A stretch of DNA of 64,000 nucleotides from Corydoras sp. C115 (Eukaryota; Chordata; Actinopteri; Siluriformes; Callichthyidae). The stretch lies in contig JAFMOC010000038.1 in assembly GCA_019802505.1 (NCBI GenBank), forward strand, positions 3,400,501 through 3,464,500. Reading direction: 5' to 3'. The notes under the pieces are model-generated. The model did no database searches. It was not told where the DNA came from and saw only the letters and a program-made list of their open reading frames with translations. Positions 1 through 12,115 of this stretch are shown piece after piece. Both the position numbers and the translations under genes were made by a program. Position 1 is the stretch's first letter. Each line of letters opens with the position of its first letter.

Positions 1-365
1 GTAATTACATAATCAAAAATAAAATGTGTTGTCTTAAAAAAAAAAAAAAAAAAAAAAAACCTTTGAAGATTTGGTTTCGGGAATGTGGAAGCCAGTGAGT
101 GCAAAGCAAAATGTAAGCACACTCAAATAAATTTTTTAATCATACCATGCTGCACAGTTGAAGCATTGTGTCTGAAACTTATTATACTTAGAGAACAGGA
201 ATCTTAAAAAAAATAAATAAATAAATAAATAAATAAAGCACCTGCAGAAGTAAAAGGAAGAGATGGGACTATTTTCAATTGACAATATCAAAGAACTAAA
301 TTCTTTTCTGTATTATTGATAACAAAATGTGAGCTTTAATCTAATTAGCGTTCATATCATTTATT

Positions 366-544
366 AATTATCTTATGCTTCATCCTCTACTAGGGTTGTG
401 GGGGGGGGGGGTCCCATGCCCATCCAGGGGAGAATGTTTTGGGCACTGGGCAGATAGGACATGTTCTCCCCGTGTCTGCCCAAACCTTCACTGGGCTCAC
501 ACACACACGCACAATATGGAGCAATTTGGAGTATTCAATTTAGA

Positions 545-545
<1 letters not shown>
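366..545 (-). mobile_element. SINE-1 copy, truncated by (AT)n
   Basis: This is the 3' half of a DANA/Mermaid-like SINE in reverse: the catcctctactagggt tail end, catccaggggagaatg, and caatttggagtattcaattta. It stops where an (AT)n array begins. An 11-base G run lies within it. Confidence 0.75.
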
Positions 546-631
<86 letters not shown>

Positions 632-663
632 GTGTGTGTGTGTGTGGTGTGGGGGGGGGGGGG
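545..663. repeat. compound microsatellite (AT)n-(GT)n-(G)n
   Basis: About 85 bases of AT repeat are followed by a GT run and a G run. It directly abuts the broken end of a SINE-1 copy. Confidence 0.95.
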
Positions 664-1009
664 ACACACCCAGACTTTTAAAAAGCTCGATACACCCCAG
701 ACTGTGTATAATTAAATATAGTCAGTTTCCATGGTAACTGTGGTATTTTTTTCCTAATTTCCACACTGCTGAGTATCTGACTAAATGCCGGGTTACCTAA
801 TCCTGAGATTAGATGAGCCAGCTTTTATCCATACTGATGAGTTAAATGACTAAGAACACAACTGACTACAATGTTTTTACTGGTAATGCTTAGATTAATT
901 ACAGTATTGTAAGTAAGTAAGTTAAATCTCCAAAGTACATACATTTAAAGCCATTTAAACATTTGGTATGTTCTCTTCATGTTGTAACAACCGGGTATAC
1001 TCAGGATGC

Positions 1010-1147
1010 AAAAGTTGTGGGAGAAAACTCGAGAACACGGAGGAAACTGACACAGACACAGTGAGACAATGGAAACTTCACCAAGATTTGGATTTGAACT
1101 TGAATCCCCGGCACTGATAGGTGAACATGCTAACCACTAAGCCATGA
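1010..1147 (-). mobile_element. SINE-1 fragment, tRNA-like half
   Basis: This decayed reverse copy shows ggaaacttcaccaag, a degenerate B box and gctaaccactaagcca, the A-box end. The 3' half is absent. Confidence 0.7.
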
Positions 1148-1208
1148 TATTATAGGCCATGATATTATTTAACACACTCCCCTCTGTGTTCTATCTGAAA
1201 CACAATTG

Positions 1209-1420
1209 TTGCATTTACATTAGGTCATTTGGCAGATGCTTTTATCCAAAGCGACTTACAAAGTGAGCACAGGGTTGGTACAGCATCCCTGGAGCAGTGA
1301 GGGTTAAGGGTCTTGCTCAAGGTCTTGCTCAATGGGTAACTTCAGTGGATCTTGGATTTGAACCTACAACCTTCAGATTGATAGCCCAACACCCTAACCA
1401 CTGAGCTACCACACCCTATT
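1209..1420 (-). mobile_element. SINE-2 copy
   Basis: This is the first example of a second tRNA-derived family, read in reverse: the tail aaagcgacttac and agatgcttttatccaaag, then gggttaagggtcttgctcaa, and the tRNA-like head caaccttcagattgatagcc and aaccactgagctacca. The segment ggtcttgctcaa is tandemly doubled. Confidence 0.85.
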
Positions 1421-2952
<1,532 letters not shown>

Positions 2953-3494
2953 AAAAAAATAATAAAACTTTCACTAATTTAACAAATAAACCACATCCAT
3001 ATCACCTAAATAAATGTTTCCCACTGCTCACTCTTGACCACCAATCACTGCTCTTGCTGCTCGAACCATGAAGAGGTGTTGAGACATCTTCAGCTGATTT
3101 TAATGGTTGTAAATGGTGTGGATTTGTATGAGGAACAGATATAAACACACACAGACTTACATAATTAGCCAATAAACTGTTTCAGGTACTTAACCATGTA
3201 TGTTTTTTACCAACATCTACTGTAAAGTTTACATTTCTTTGCTTGCAAACTACTTTTACAATCGAAATAATCTATCTACAATAAAAACCTTACTAAATGT
3301 TTAATCTTTTTTTTGTTTTTATAAATTGGAAGGCTTACACCTCACTGCACATGGGTAGGAAAATCTCAGACGGACGGCCTGTCAATTTGCATTCTGTTGT
3401 ACAGAACGTCAGCCAAGTGTCAAGTGATACAGTGTGGACTCATAATAAACATTCAAAACATATTTAACGTTACTTGATCTACCCTTACTACTAA

Positions 3495-3723
3495 TTCAAA
3501 TCCCAATTTGGGTGGTTTTCCTGTTCGCCCCATGTCCTTGTGGGTTTTCTGGTTTCTACCCACAGTCCTAACACATAGAATTGGCCTAAATTGCCCCTAT
3601 ATAGTGACTTAGTGAGTGTGTGCCCAGTGATGAATTAACACCCTGTCATGGGTCTATATGCCCATGGTGATTACCCCACCACAACCCTAGTAGATGATTA
3701 AGTGGAAGATAATGAGATAAGCA
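3495..3723 (+). mobile_element. old SINE-1 copy, 5' truncated
   Basis: This diverged copy starts inside the B box (aaatcccaatttgggtgg) and keeps gccccatgtccttgtggg, ctaaattgcccctatatag and the tail agtggaagataatgag. The tRNA-like head is missing. Confidence 0.75.
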
Positions 3724-4918
3724 GTTAAACATTAAATTTTTCTACTCTTATGTAAAGAAACAGCAATGTACATAGTTATATATTTAACAAAATAAGAAAA
3801 GATAAAATCTTCTGTTAAACATTTATTGATGTTCAGTTGCACTAACATGGTTTAAATTTGTATATGTACAAGTCATATTTTGAGTCTGGCTGTAAAATCA
3901 GGCAATATGTCATAAGCTGCTAATGGCTTCCATTAGTCCATTATGTGTGTCATTGACTTTAAGTGCATAATTTGGCCGTTTTACAGAAATAGAGTGTAAA
4001 AGAATCTGAGAGATAGAGAGAGAAATTCCAAGTTGGGAACAAAGCATTTACACATACTGTAACTGGCTTATTTCTACAAGTTATCACTTAACATAGAGTG
4101 GAATGTAATGTTAGGAGGTGGCTAAATCCTGGAAGAGTGACTAAGGCACTTAAGTTAAAGAACATAATAAAACAAATCCTGACTGGCATTACATGAGTCA
4201 AAAAAAAGCAAAGACGAGAGAGAAATACAATCAAAATTAGGTAGGAATTAATGCTACAAGGTTTAATAGGCTTGCATAAAGCAACAAGGTTAAATATATA
4301 AATAAACAAACAAGTAAATTATGGAAGAAGTAAGAAAAGACGTCTCAGAATGTGTGAATCTATACTGCTGCAGTCAAGGTCAGCATCAATAAATGATTCA
4401 ACACACTGCACATAGCATCAAGCATTACACTTCTGGTAAGTGCAGTGGAAAGAAGAAAGAAGTAAAAAAAACGGAGAAAAACAAATCCATAATAATTCAG
4501 CACATATTGAGCGAACACTGATGTATGATACTGAACATCGCAGCACTTATAATTAATCTACTTTATGCAAGTTTAATCCAAAAGATACAATATATGCTGT
4601 TTGGCTTGTATGAGATGGTTATATATTTATTCATGTTTTAAAGCATCTGTCCTAATCAGAGGATGATGGACTTAGTTTACAGTGGTGGAATATTGGGAAA
4701 AGACCCTGGATTGATCACTTGTCTATTACAGGACAATAGTTCATTTACACTTAAAAATACTTTAGTTATTTATGAAAATTTAATAATAAAAAAAACATTT
4801 GTGTTGCGGTGTGAAAACGTACAGTCTGTTCGTCTGACGAGCATTAGTATTAGACCATATATTAGTAAAGACCATAATAATAATTTAGATAAACAATGCA
4901 TTATGCTTATATATATTA
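3724..4918. other. intron 6 sequence without recognised features
   Basis: AT-rich, non-repetitive sequence. I looked for the next sgcz exon (LESPTRS-like coding) on the minus strand and did not see it. Confidence 0.5.
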
Positions 4919-5245
4919 ATTCATTCATTCATTATCTTCCGCTTTATCCTCTATTAGGGTCGTGGTGGGGTTCCCCATGCCCATCCAGGGGAGAACGTCT
5001 CGGGCGCTGGGCAGATAGACCCAGGATAGGGCGCCAATCCATCGCTGGGCACACACTCACTCACACAGACACACTCTATATGGGGCAATTTGGAGAATTC
5101 AATTGACTTGATCCATGTTTTTGGACTGTGGGAGGAAACCGGAGAACCCCACGCAGACACGGGGAGAACATGGAAACTCCACCCAGATGGGGATTCGAAC
5201 CGGGAATCCCTAGCGCTGAGAGGCGAACATGCTAACCACTAAGCC
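4919..5245 (-). mobile_element. SINE-1 copy, near full length
   Basis: A reverse copy from the attcattcattatcttccgc tail to ctaaccactaagcc. The gtgccgcc head end is replaced by an (AT)n array starting at 5247. The sequence is close to the young subfamily (gtctcgggcgctgggcag). Confidence 0.9.
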
Positions 5246-5246
5246 T

Positions 5247-5247
5247 A

Positions 5248-5310
<63 letters not shown>
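5247..5310. repeat. (AT)n microsatellite
   Basis: About 64 bases of AT repeat directly at the head end of a SINE-1 copy. Confidence 0.95.
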
Positions 5311-5312
<2 letters not shown>

Positions 5313-5560
5313 CACAACCAAATTTACCAATTTGTGCCAATTCCCCACACAGACACAAACTCATACGCACATTGTAGGAACATTTAGAATTTTAACTTTG
5401 TAAAGAATTACCATAACACTAACAATAACTACAAAATACCACATGCTTTATGCTTGAATTATTTACAATGTGAGGACACTTGTAGTCGCCATAGTTACAT
5501 AGGGTCTCCTGAGTGAGTGTGTAAGCATGTTTTTTGTCCAACCATGTTCTATATATCTGT

Positions 5561-5588
5561 ACACACACACACACACACACACACACAC
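5561..5588. repeat. (AC)14 microsatellite next to exon 6
   Basis: In the sgcz transcript this is a (GU)14 run beginning 29 bases into intron 6, just after the exon 6 donor. Confidence 0.95.
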
Positions 5589-5617
5589 CATACTTAGTAT
5601 CAAAAGCAAGGACTCAC

Positions 5618-5690
5618 TTTAGGTCTTGGAACGGTTCAGCTCGAATGTGCGGCGTCTCAACTGAATGAGCAAAAACAACTCCCTCATTAC
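5618..5690 (-). CDS. sgcz: sgcz coding exon, SVETPHIRAEP segment
   Basis: This 73-base exon enters in phase 1 and leaves in phase 2, and reads NEGVVFAHSVETPHIRAEPF then QDL. SVETPHIRAEP is a hallmark of zeta-sarcoglycan; delta has SIETPNVRADP and gamma SVETPLVRADP as remembered. The acceptor is CTTTCTGCTGCAG and the donor GTGAGT. The exon itself begins GTAATG, so a donor-like hexamer follows the acceptor AG. A 40-base CT tract (GA on the + strand, 5762-5801) lies upstream, and a (GT)14 tract begins about 30 bases after the donor. The next exon is outside the window. Confidence 0.93.
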
Positions 5691-5756
5691 CTGCAGCAGA
5701 AAGACAGACCAAAATAGAGAAAGAAAGACAGGAAGAGAGACAGACAGACAAAATAA

Positions 5757-5761
<5 letters not shown>

Positions 5762-5801
<40 letters not shown>
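5762..5801. repeat. (GA)20 microsatellite upstream of exon 6
   Basis: In the transcript this is a (CU)20 pyrimidine tract about 70-110 bases before the exon 6 acceptor. Confidence 0.95.
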
Positions 5802-5805
<4 letters not shown>

Positions 5806-6104
5806 ACAGGATGGTAAGGATGATAGTCAATAAATGTAATTTAAAGAAAAAGTTGTAAGAAAACAGATTAGATCAACAAAAATGTTGTGAGAAGTTGAAT
5901 CATTCAGAACAAAATGAATAAACACACATTGTTTTTCATTTAATGGACGGTGAAAGTGATTTTGTGTGTTGCTTTTTCTGGAATTAAGTGAAAGCAATCA
6001 GTTTTGATGCAAAAGGAGCAATCTTTAAATTTGTCCGTGGTCACTTGTACAGTTTTTAATTAGCATTACTTCCATTGTGTTTTGTTATTATGGTCTACTC
6101 CCCA

Positions 6105-6455
6105 GGGCGGCACGGTGGCTTGGTGGTTAGCATGTTCGCCTCTCGATACTATGGATTCCCGGTTCGAATCCCAAGCTGGGTGGAGTTTCTCCCTGTGTTC
6201 TCCCTGTGTCCGCGTGGGTTTCCTCCGGGTTCTCCGGTTTCCTCCCACAGTCCAAAAACATGGATCAAGTCTATTGAATTCTCCAAATTGCCCCATATAG
6301 AGTGTGTTTGTGTGAGTGAGTGTGTGCCCAGCGATGTATTGGCGCCCTGTCCTTGGTCTTTCTGCCCAGCGCCCGAAACGTTCTCCTCTGGATGGGCATG
6401 GGGAACCCCACCGCGACCCTAATAGAGGATAAAGCGGGAGATAATGGATGGATGG
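6105..6455 (+). mobile_element. full-length SINE-1 with 15-bp target-site duplication
   Basis: A complete element. The tRNA-like head ggcggcacggtggcttggtg has A box and B box (cggttcgaatccc); then come the core tttcctcccacagtccaaaa, the 3' region cctggatgggcatgggg-like, and a GATG-rich tail. It is flanked by atggtctactcccca at 6090-6104 and 6456-6470, a perfect 15-base duplication, so both ends are fixed. Confidence 0.95.
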
Positions 6456-6470
6456 ATGGTCTACTCCCCA

Positions 6471-7637
6471 TATGTATCCCTTACACAGGAATTGATCTAC
6501 TCAGAAAGCCGTCTTAAAAGCAGCTGAATTGAATCATTTCGTACACTACCCAATTAGGTTTTAATTAATGCATTCATTCTTGGTTAATCTTTAGAAATAA
6601 GTAGTATGTAGGTAGTAAAGTAAATTGTACCCTTCATGCAGCCAGGGTGTGAGTGTCTGGCGCAAGAACTTTTACAATTTAAAAAAATAAAATAAAATTC
6701 AACTAGATGCCACATGCAGGCCAAGTTGTACTAAACGCATAGGAGATAAACTATTTCCCTTCATTTTATCACAAAGATATTAAGCTTCTGCAGTTTTATT
6801 GTAACTTTAACAGGAAACATGAATATCAGATGAGACAGAAACAAAGCTTTTTAAGTAGGGATTTAAAAAGATTATGCAACCCCCCACTGTTAAATATGAT
6901 AGAGAATCTGTTATGTATTTTATTTCCACAAAGAATTTAAGAGCTGTGGTAATCAGACAGCATCATAAAGGTTATTAAATGCCAGCAGTTTCAGAATTAA
7001 ACTCACACAGATGTTTATTTTAATGTGTGAGAGGATGTGGCCCTTATTCCTGTGGATGGAGGTGACGAAAAAATAAAGGTTAATTGTAACAAACACACAT
7101 TGTTTTTAATTTAATGGATGGTAAAACTGATGTGTGTGTGTGTGTGTATGTGTGTGTATGACAATCTGTCCTCGGGACAAACCTGACTGAACAGCTGTGT
7201 GCACACACATTTTATATCATCTCACCAGAGATGCCCTTCAGTCCTACATCAACGTGTGTGTGTGAGTGTGTGTGAGTGTGTGTGTGAGAGAGAGAGATAA
7301 AGTCAGAGATGGTACCCCGAAGGTATGAAGGTTCATATCCACCAGCTATCATATCCTGCATCCTAAATCTGATGTACTATCCATCCATCTTTTTGTTTAT
7401 CCATTCACCCAACCGTTCATTTATCCACAAAATCACCCGCCCCACACCCATTTATCCAATCAATCACTTATCCAGCCACACTCAATCCACATTCACTCAA
7501 CTCACACACACAGATGGGTATACAGACATACAGTTCTATGATTTCGACACCCAAATTTTAACATATTAGGGAGAAAATATAATGTGGCCATACCAACATA
7601 ATATCTAGGCCTAATTTATTATTAAAATTATGTATTA
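6471..7637. other. intron 5 sequence, short GT/GA runs only
   Basis: Contains (GT)n near 7132-7150 and 7254-7285. No exon or transposon was recognised. Confidence 0.5.
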
Positions 7638-8718
7638 AAATTACCATTTGGTCAATAAGTAGATGCTTTTATTGAAAGCGTCTTACAGTATCCTAACTTG
7701 GTTGGGAATGAGAACACAGGGTCGATACAGCCTCTATAAGGGTGTTATACAGCCTCTATAAGGGTGTTATACAGCCTCTATAAGGGTGTTATACAGCCTC
7801 TATAACTGTGTTATACAGCCTCTATGACTGTGTTATACAGCCTCTATAAGGGTGTTATACAGCCTCTATAAGGGTGTTATACAGCCTCTATAAGGGTGTT
7901 ATACAGCCTCTATAAGGGTGTTATACAGCCTCTATAAGGGTGTTATACAGCCTCTATAAGGGTGTTATACAGCCTCTATAAGGGTGTTATACAGCCTCTA
8001 TAAGTGTGTTATACAGCCTCTATAAGTGTGTTATACAGCCTCTATAAGGGTGTTATACAGCCTCTATAAGGGTGTTATACAGCCTCTATAAGGGTGTTAT
8101 ACAGCCTCTATAAGGGTGTTATACAGCCTCTATAAGGGTGTTATACAGCCTCTATAAGGGTGTTATACAGCCTCTATAACTGTTATACAGCCTCTATAAC
8201 TGTGTTATACAGCCTCTATAACTGTGTTATACAGCCTCTATAAGGGTGTTATACAGCCTCTATAAGGGTGTTATACAGCCTCTATAAGGGTGTTATACAG
8301 CCTCTATAAGGGTGTTATACAGCCTCTATAAGGGCGTTACATAGCCTCTATAACTGTGTTACATAGCCTCTATAAGGGTTTTATACAGCCTCTATAAGGG
8401 TGTTATACAGCCTCTATAAGGGTGTTATACAGCCTCTATAAGGGTGTTATACAGCCTCTATAAGGGTGTTATACAGCCTCTATAAGGGTGTTATACAGCC
8501 TCTATAAGGGTGTTATACAGCCTCTATAAGGGTGTTATACAGCCTCTATAAGGGTGTTATACAGCCTCTATAAGGGTGTTATACAGCCTCTATAAGGGTG
8601 TTATACAGCAAGGGTCTTGCTCAAGGACCCACATTGGTAACTTCAGTGGACCTGGGATTTAAACCCACAATCTTGGGATTGATAGCCCAACACCCTCACG
8701 AATGAGCCACCACACCCT
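7638..8718 (-). mobile_element. SINE-2 copy split by a 22-bp minisatellite
   Basis: The left part (7638-7730) is the SINE-2 tail (gatgcttttattgaaagcg, agaacacagggtcgatacag). The right part (8609-8718) resumes at caagggtcttgctcaagg and continues to the tRNA-like head ttgatagcccaacaccctc. The minisatellite lies between them, inside the element. Confidence 0.88.
7731..8608. repeat. 22-bp minisatellite, 40 units
   Basis: The unit is cctctataagggtgttatac plus ag. The 878 bases fit 39 units of 22 plus one unit of 20 (39 x 22 + 20). Variants with ctgtg, gtgtg, ggcgtt and acatag occur in small clusters, as expected from local unit duplication. It was seeded inside a SINE-2 copy. Confidence 0.97.
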
Positions 8719-9885
8719 TTTATCTGTGTGTGTGTGTGTGTGTATACACTGTACATATTAAGCTTTCCACCATGAAACTGGGACTTGTAAAGCAGTCATG
8801 AACTTCTAGCCTCTCAGACGGTCAAGATACAATCGTTATTTAGCCGTGCTCTTAACATTGGATGAGGGCTGTGCTGGATCACCTCTTAGGAGACCTGGCA
8901 AATCCTCTAAAGCTTGCTTAAATTGGAAAGTGTGCATCTGGTTTCTGCCATCTGGTTGAAGTCCAGATTTTGACGGCCTGTGACAAGGGCAAGTCAGAGA
9001 CTTTTCCAGACACCTGCTTCATAATTCATAATCACCGTATGCTTCAGGTCATTGTTGCGTCCAACCTTTATCCCAGCCCGACATAAACAAACCTCAAATC
9101 CATTTAAGTTGTATATGTATTTTAATGCGATTGGTTTCAATGCTATTTTATTAGTGTGATTGCCATATATGACAAACACACTATTATTATCCAATGAGAC
9201 CATTGCTTGAATACAGGTCAAACCATTCCAGAAATGTTTCCAATTTTTCCATTTTCAAATTTTTGCCAAATTCATATTCACTTTGCATTATGGTAATATT
9301 TACACTCCCATAACTTGGCCAATTTTTGAGCTGCAAAGACACTGGAGTCAGAGAAGGCAGCAGCTTTTTTGCAGGTCCTGTAAAGTCACAGAGGGATCAA
9401 GAGACACCCTATTATCCGGCCATGCCCACTTTCAACATCATTTGCTCTATTGCTTGGATATACGTATACACTGGGCCTCCTACAGCCACGCTGCAATCAC
9501 ACTCACATTTTCCTTAGGAAATGCACCTCTGTAGTTTCATTCGTAGTCTTTTGTTTAATGAAAATAAATGGCGTTTTGTACTTAAAACCTTGACCCTGAC
9601 TTACTGTCCGAGAACCTCCCCAAACTTCAACCCACTGTATCGTCCTCATTCAGACATGTTTGAGTTTTAAGTCTATCTAGTCAGAGTTTGCATAGTTTTA
9701 AAGCTACTATCTTAGACCACCACTTTCTCTTCTGACCTTCTACATTACTCTTTCAAGTGCAATAAGCAGATTATAAACTTGATCTGGCAAAATATGAACC
9801 AAGGATGGATTTCATACATCCCATGTGAGACCAGGCGTGTGCTAGCTCAGCTCATCTCCAGTGTACAGTGCCCCGTGTACATTAC
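8719..9885. other. intron 5 sequence without recognised features
   Basis: Apart from a (GT)n run at about 8726-8742, this is non-repetitive AT-rich sequence. No exon motif was recognised. Confidence 0.5.
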
Positions 9886-10008
9886 CTGTCACGCTTAGTT
9901 TTTCGGTGCCGATGCTGATCTCGTTTTCGTCAGCGGAGAAAAGCACTTTTCCTCCGTCAGCACTCCGTACCTCAAACCGCTGACACTGTGCCTCCACTGT
10001 TTCCGAGC
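9886..10008 (-). CDS. sgcz: sgcz coding exon, extracellular segment
   Basis: This 123-base exon is bounded by two phase-1 introns and reads SETVEAQCQRFEVRSADGGK, then VLFSADENEISIGTEKLSVT. It matches the middle of the sarcoglycan extracellular domain; FSADENEI corresponds to FSADEDEI of mammalian zeta as remembered. The acceptor is TGTCTTTGCAG and the donor GTAATG, a slightly weak variant of GTAAGT. Removing this exon would keep the frame. Confidence 0.94.
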
Positions 10009-10303
10009 CTGCAAAGACAGAGAATGCATAAACACTTATTTTTCATTGATCCTGAGTGCCAGTGTGTATCATTTTGGCATTTGCACTCTCGTCTGAAGCC
10101 TGCCAAAAGACGGAAATACCCTCAGGATGGGAGAGCAAGTTCTTCACAGAGGATCACATACTTACAGCGAAAAGCTATTACGAGTCAGGGATTAACTTAT
10201 TTGGGTGATAGTGGGATGACAGATCAACTGGGAATTAGGAGAACCAAGACCGAACAGTGTTTTTACATGTGATTTTACCACTGATGGCAGAATTTAGCCA
10301 GTC

Positions 10304-10337
10304 ACAAAAAAAAAAAAAAAATAAATAAAAATAAAAA

Positions 10338-10399
<62 letters not shown>
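10304..10399. repeat. poly(A)/(AT)n low-complexity tract
   Basis: An A-rich run is followed by about 60 bases of AT repeat from 10339. Confidence 0.95.
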
Positions 10400-10401
<2 letters not shown>

Positions 10402-10751
10402 CCTTTGATTAAAAGGTGCCCTGTAATGTGCAGCCATGATCAAACATGATTTGTGCATTGAAGGTAGAGCCATGAAATCAGATGAGGTGATGCTTCCACA
10501 TGGGACATGTGTTCATGTTTCTTTTGCATTCATTTAAAGAGGTGCGAGACAGACAGAGTCTCAGCTGTAGTCGGCGGCATGAGAAATGTCATGTTTGTGT
10601 TTATTACTGTCTGCAGTTCCATCGGCCAGCCAAAATATTGTGCCTGCCCTTAATTGTTACATGCTCATTTACTAAATGTTTTTAATTTTATTTTTGTGTG
10701 CTGTATACACATCGACTCTACAGCGACTTATAGATAATTATATATTTATCA

Positions 10752-10985
10752 TAGGGTGGTGCAATGGTTTAGTGGTTAGCACGTTCGACTTCCAATCTGG
10801 GTGGAGTTTCCATGTTCTCCCCCGTGTCTGTGTGGGTTTTCCATGGTCCTCCCACAGTCTCAAAACATGGGTTCAAGGTGATTTGGCTGCTCTAAGTTTC
10901 CCCTTCATAGTGTGCATCATAGTTGGTGTCTGTGTGTGCAAGTGTGCTCAGCGATGGCTCGGTGCTCTGTCTTGGGTGTTTACAT
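10752..10985 (+). mobile_element. old SINE-1 copy, internally deleted
   Basis: Recognised by gggtggtgcaatggtttagtgg and gttagcacgttcgact, then ccaatctgggtggagtttcc. The B box region is lost, and the 3' end stops near ctgtcttgggtg. Confidence 0.75.
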
Positions 10986-11055
10986 AGATGAATCTCTTTT
11001 GTATCCATGTGTATTTTAAAAAGCATGATATGAATAAGATTAAATTGATTAAAAT

Positions 11056-11367
11056 TGGGCGGCACGGTGGCTTAGTGGTTAGCACGTTCGCCTCTCAGTG
11101 CTAGGGATTCCCGGTTCGAATCCCCATCTGGGTAGAGTTTCCATGTTCTTCCCGTGTTCGTGTGGGTTTCCTCCCATAGTCCAAAAAAGTCAAGGATCAA
11201 GGTCAATAGAATTCTCCAAATTGCCCCATATAGAGTGTATCTGTGTGAGTGAGTGTGTAATGGGTGTATCTGTCCAGCGCCCGAAATGTTCTCCCCTGGA
11301 TGGGCATGGGGACCCCCGTGACCCTAATATAGGATAAAAGCGGAAGATAATGAATGGATGAATGAAT
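11056..11367 (+). mobile_element. SINE-1 copy with short internal deletion
   Basis: Intact head (ggcggcacggtggcttagtg, cggttcgaatcccc). Part of the core between gtgggtttcctcc and the caca-like catagtccaaaa stretch is lost. The 3' end is ataaaagcggaagataatga. Confidence 0.88.
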
Positions 11368-11708
11368 ATAAATGGCATTTACTTAATTACAAATAATGAT
11401 TATATTGTTGTTATTATTGTAACAGTGTTCTGTGTACCTCACCCAAACTAAACTCCAGTCTTAATCTTCTATTAAAATGGGAAAGCCCCTATTAAAATGG
11501 TCAGTGTGAAAAGCCATACCCTTTCACTACATTGTTTTTCTACAAAAAACAGTGTAGCACAGACCACTTACAATCTTGTGGAAAGTCTTCAGACTAGAGT
11601 TAATTTGCTGCTAAAAGAATAGAACAACTTCATAATAATGCCTATGAATTAGAATAGGTTGATAATATAAATGTATCCACTACACCACATGTACATTTAT
11701 GTGGACAA

Positions 11709-12107
11709 TAGGGCTGTATTCAACTACAGATTTTTGTAGTCGAATCTGATTCGTCAGATTTTCCCTATAGTCGACTGATAGTCGAATCAGTTAAGATTTC
11801 ACCACAAGATGGCGCTATAAGCATAGTTTTTTAAAAAAATATTTTTTTTATATTTTACTTGTTTTTCTAACAAAAGAAAACCTTTTTTTTTGTTTTTCTT
11901 TTTTCTTCTAGAAATTAGGATGATTTTATTTGACAAAAGGCTATATATATAACGAAAACAAAGACATTTAATGTAAAAACTAATGCTTAGCAGCAGCCAT
12001 GGGCACCCCCATGTGGTCAAAATGGTACATTCGACTATGAGGTTCATAGTCGACTACGGTTCTCCGAATCGAATCGTCGAATCAGCGAATATTGCAGCTC
12101 ACCCCTA
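11709..12107. mobile_element. 399-bp non-autonomous hAT-type element
   Basis: Flanked by a perfect 8-base duplication, gtggacaa, at 11701-11708 and 12108-12115. The ends are short inverted repeats: TAGGGCTG at the left and, read in reverse, TAGGGGTG at the right. Inside are inverted copies of tagtcgact/agtcgaatc motifs near both ends. The 8-bp duplication and the TAGGG(C/G)TG ends fit the hAT superfamily. No transposase is encoded. Confidence 0.85.
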
Positions 12108-12115
12108 GTGGACAA

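Noticed and set aside
545..663. Open reading frames rich in Ile-Tyr repeats (also near 2829, 19342, 32939, 42110, 60103 and 63717)
   Set aside because: They are translations of (AT)n microsatellites; no start context, domain or splice evidence.
4663..5106. 147-codon open frame on the + strand
   Set aside because: Its second half is SINE-1 sequence and its first half has no motif.
6105..6190. tRNA gene-like segments with A and B boxes (many places)
   Set aside because: They are the heads of dispersed SINEs with attached core and tail and target-site duplications; none folds as a stand-alone tRNA with proper ends.
7731..8608. Regular repeats resembling a CRISPR array
   Set aside because: Units are contiguous 22-mers without unique spacers, in a vertebrate SINE context; it is a minisatellite.
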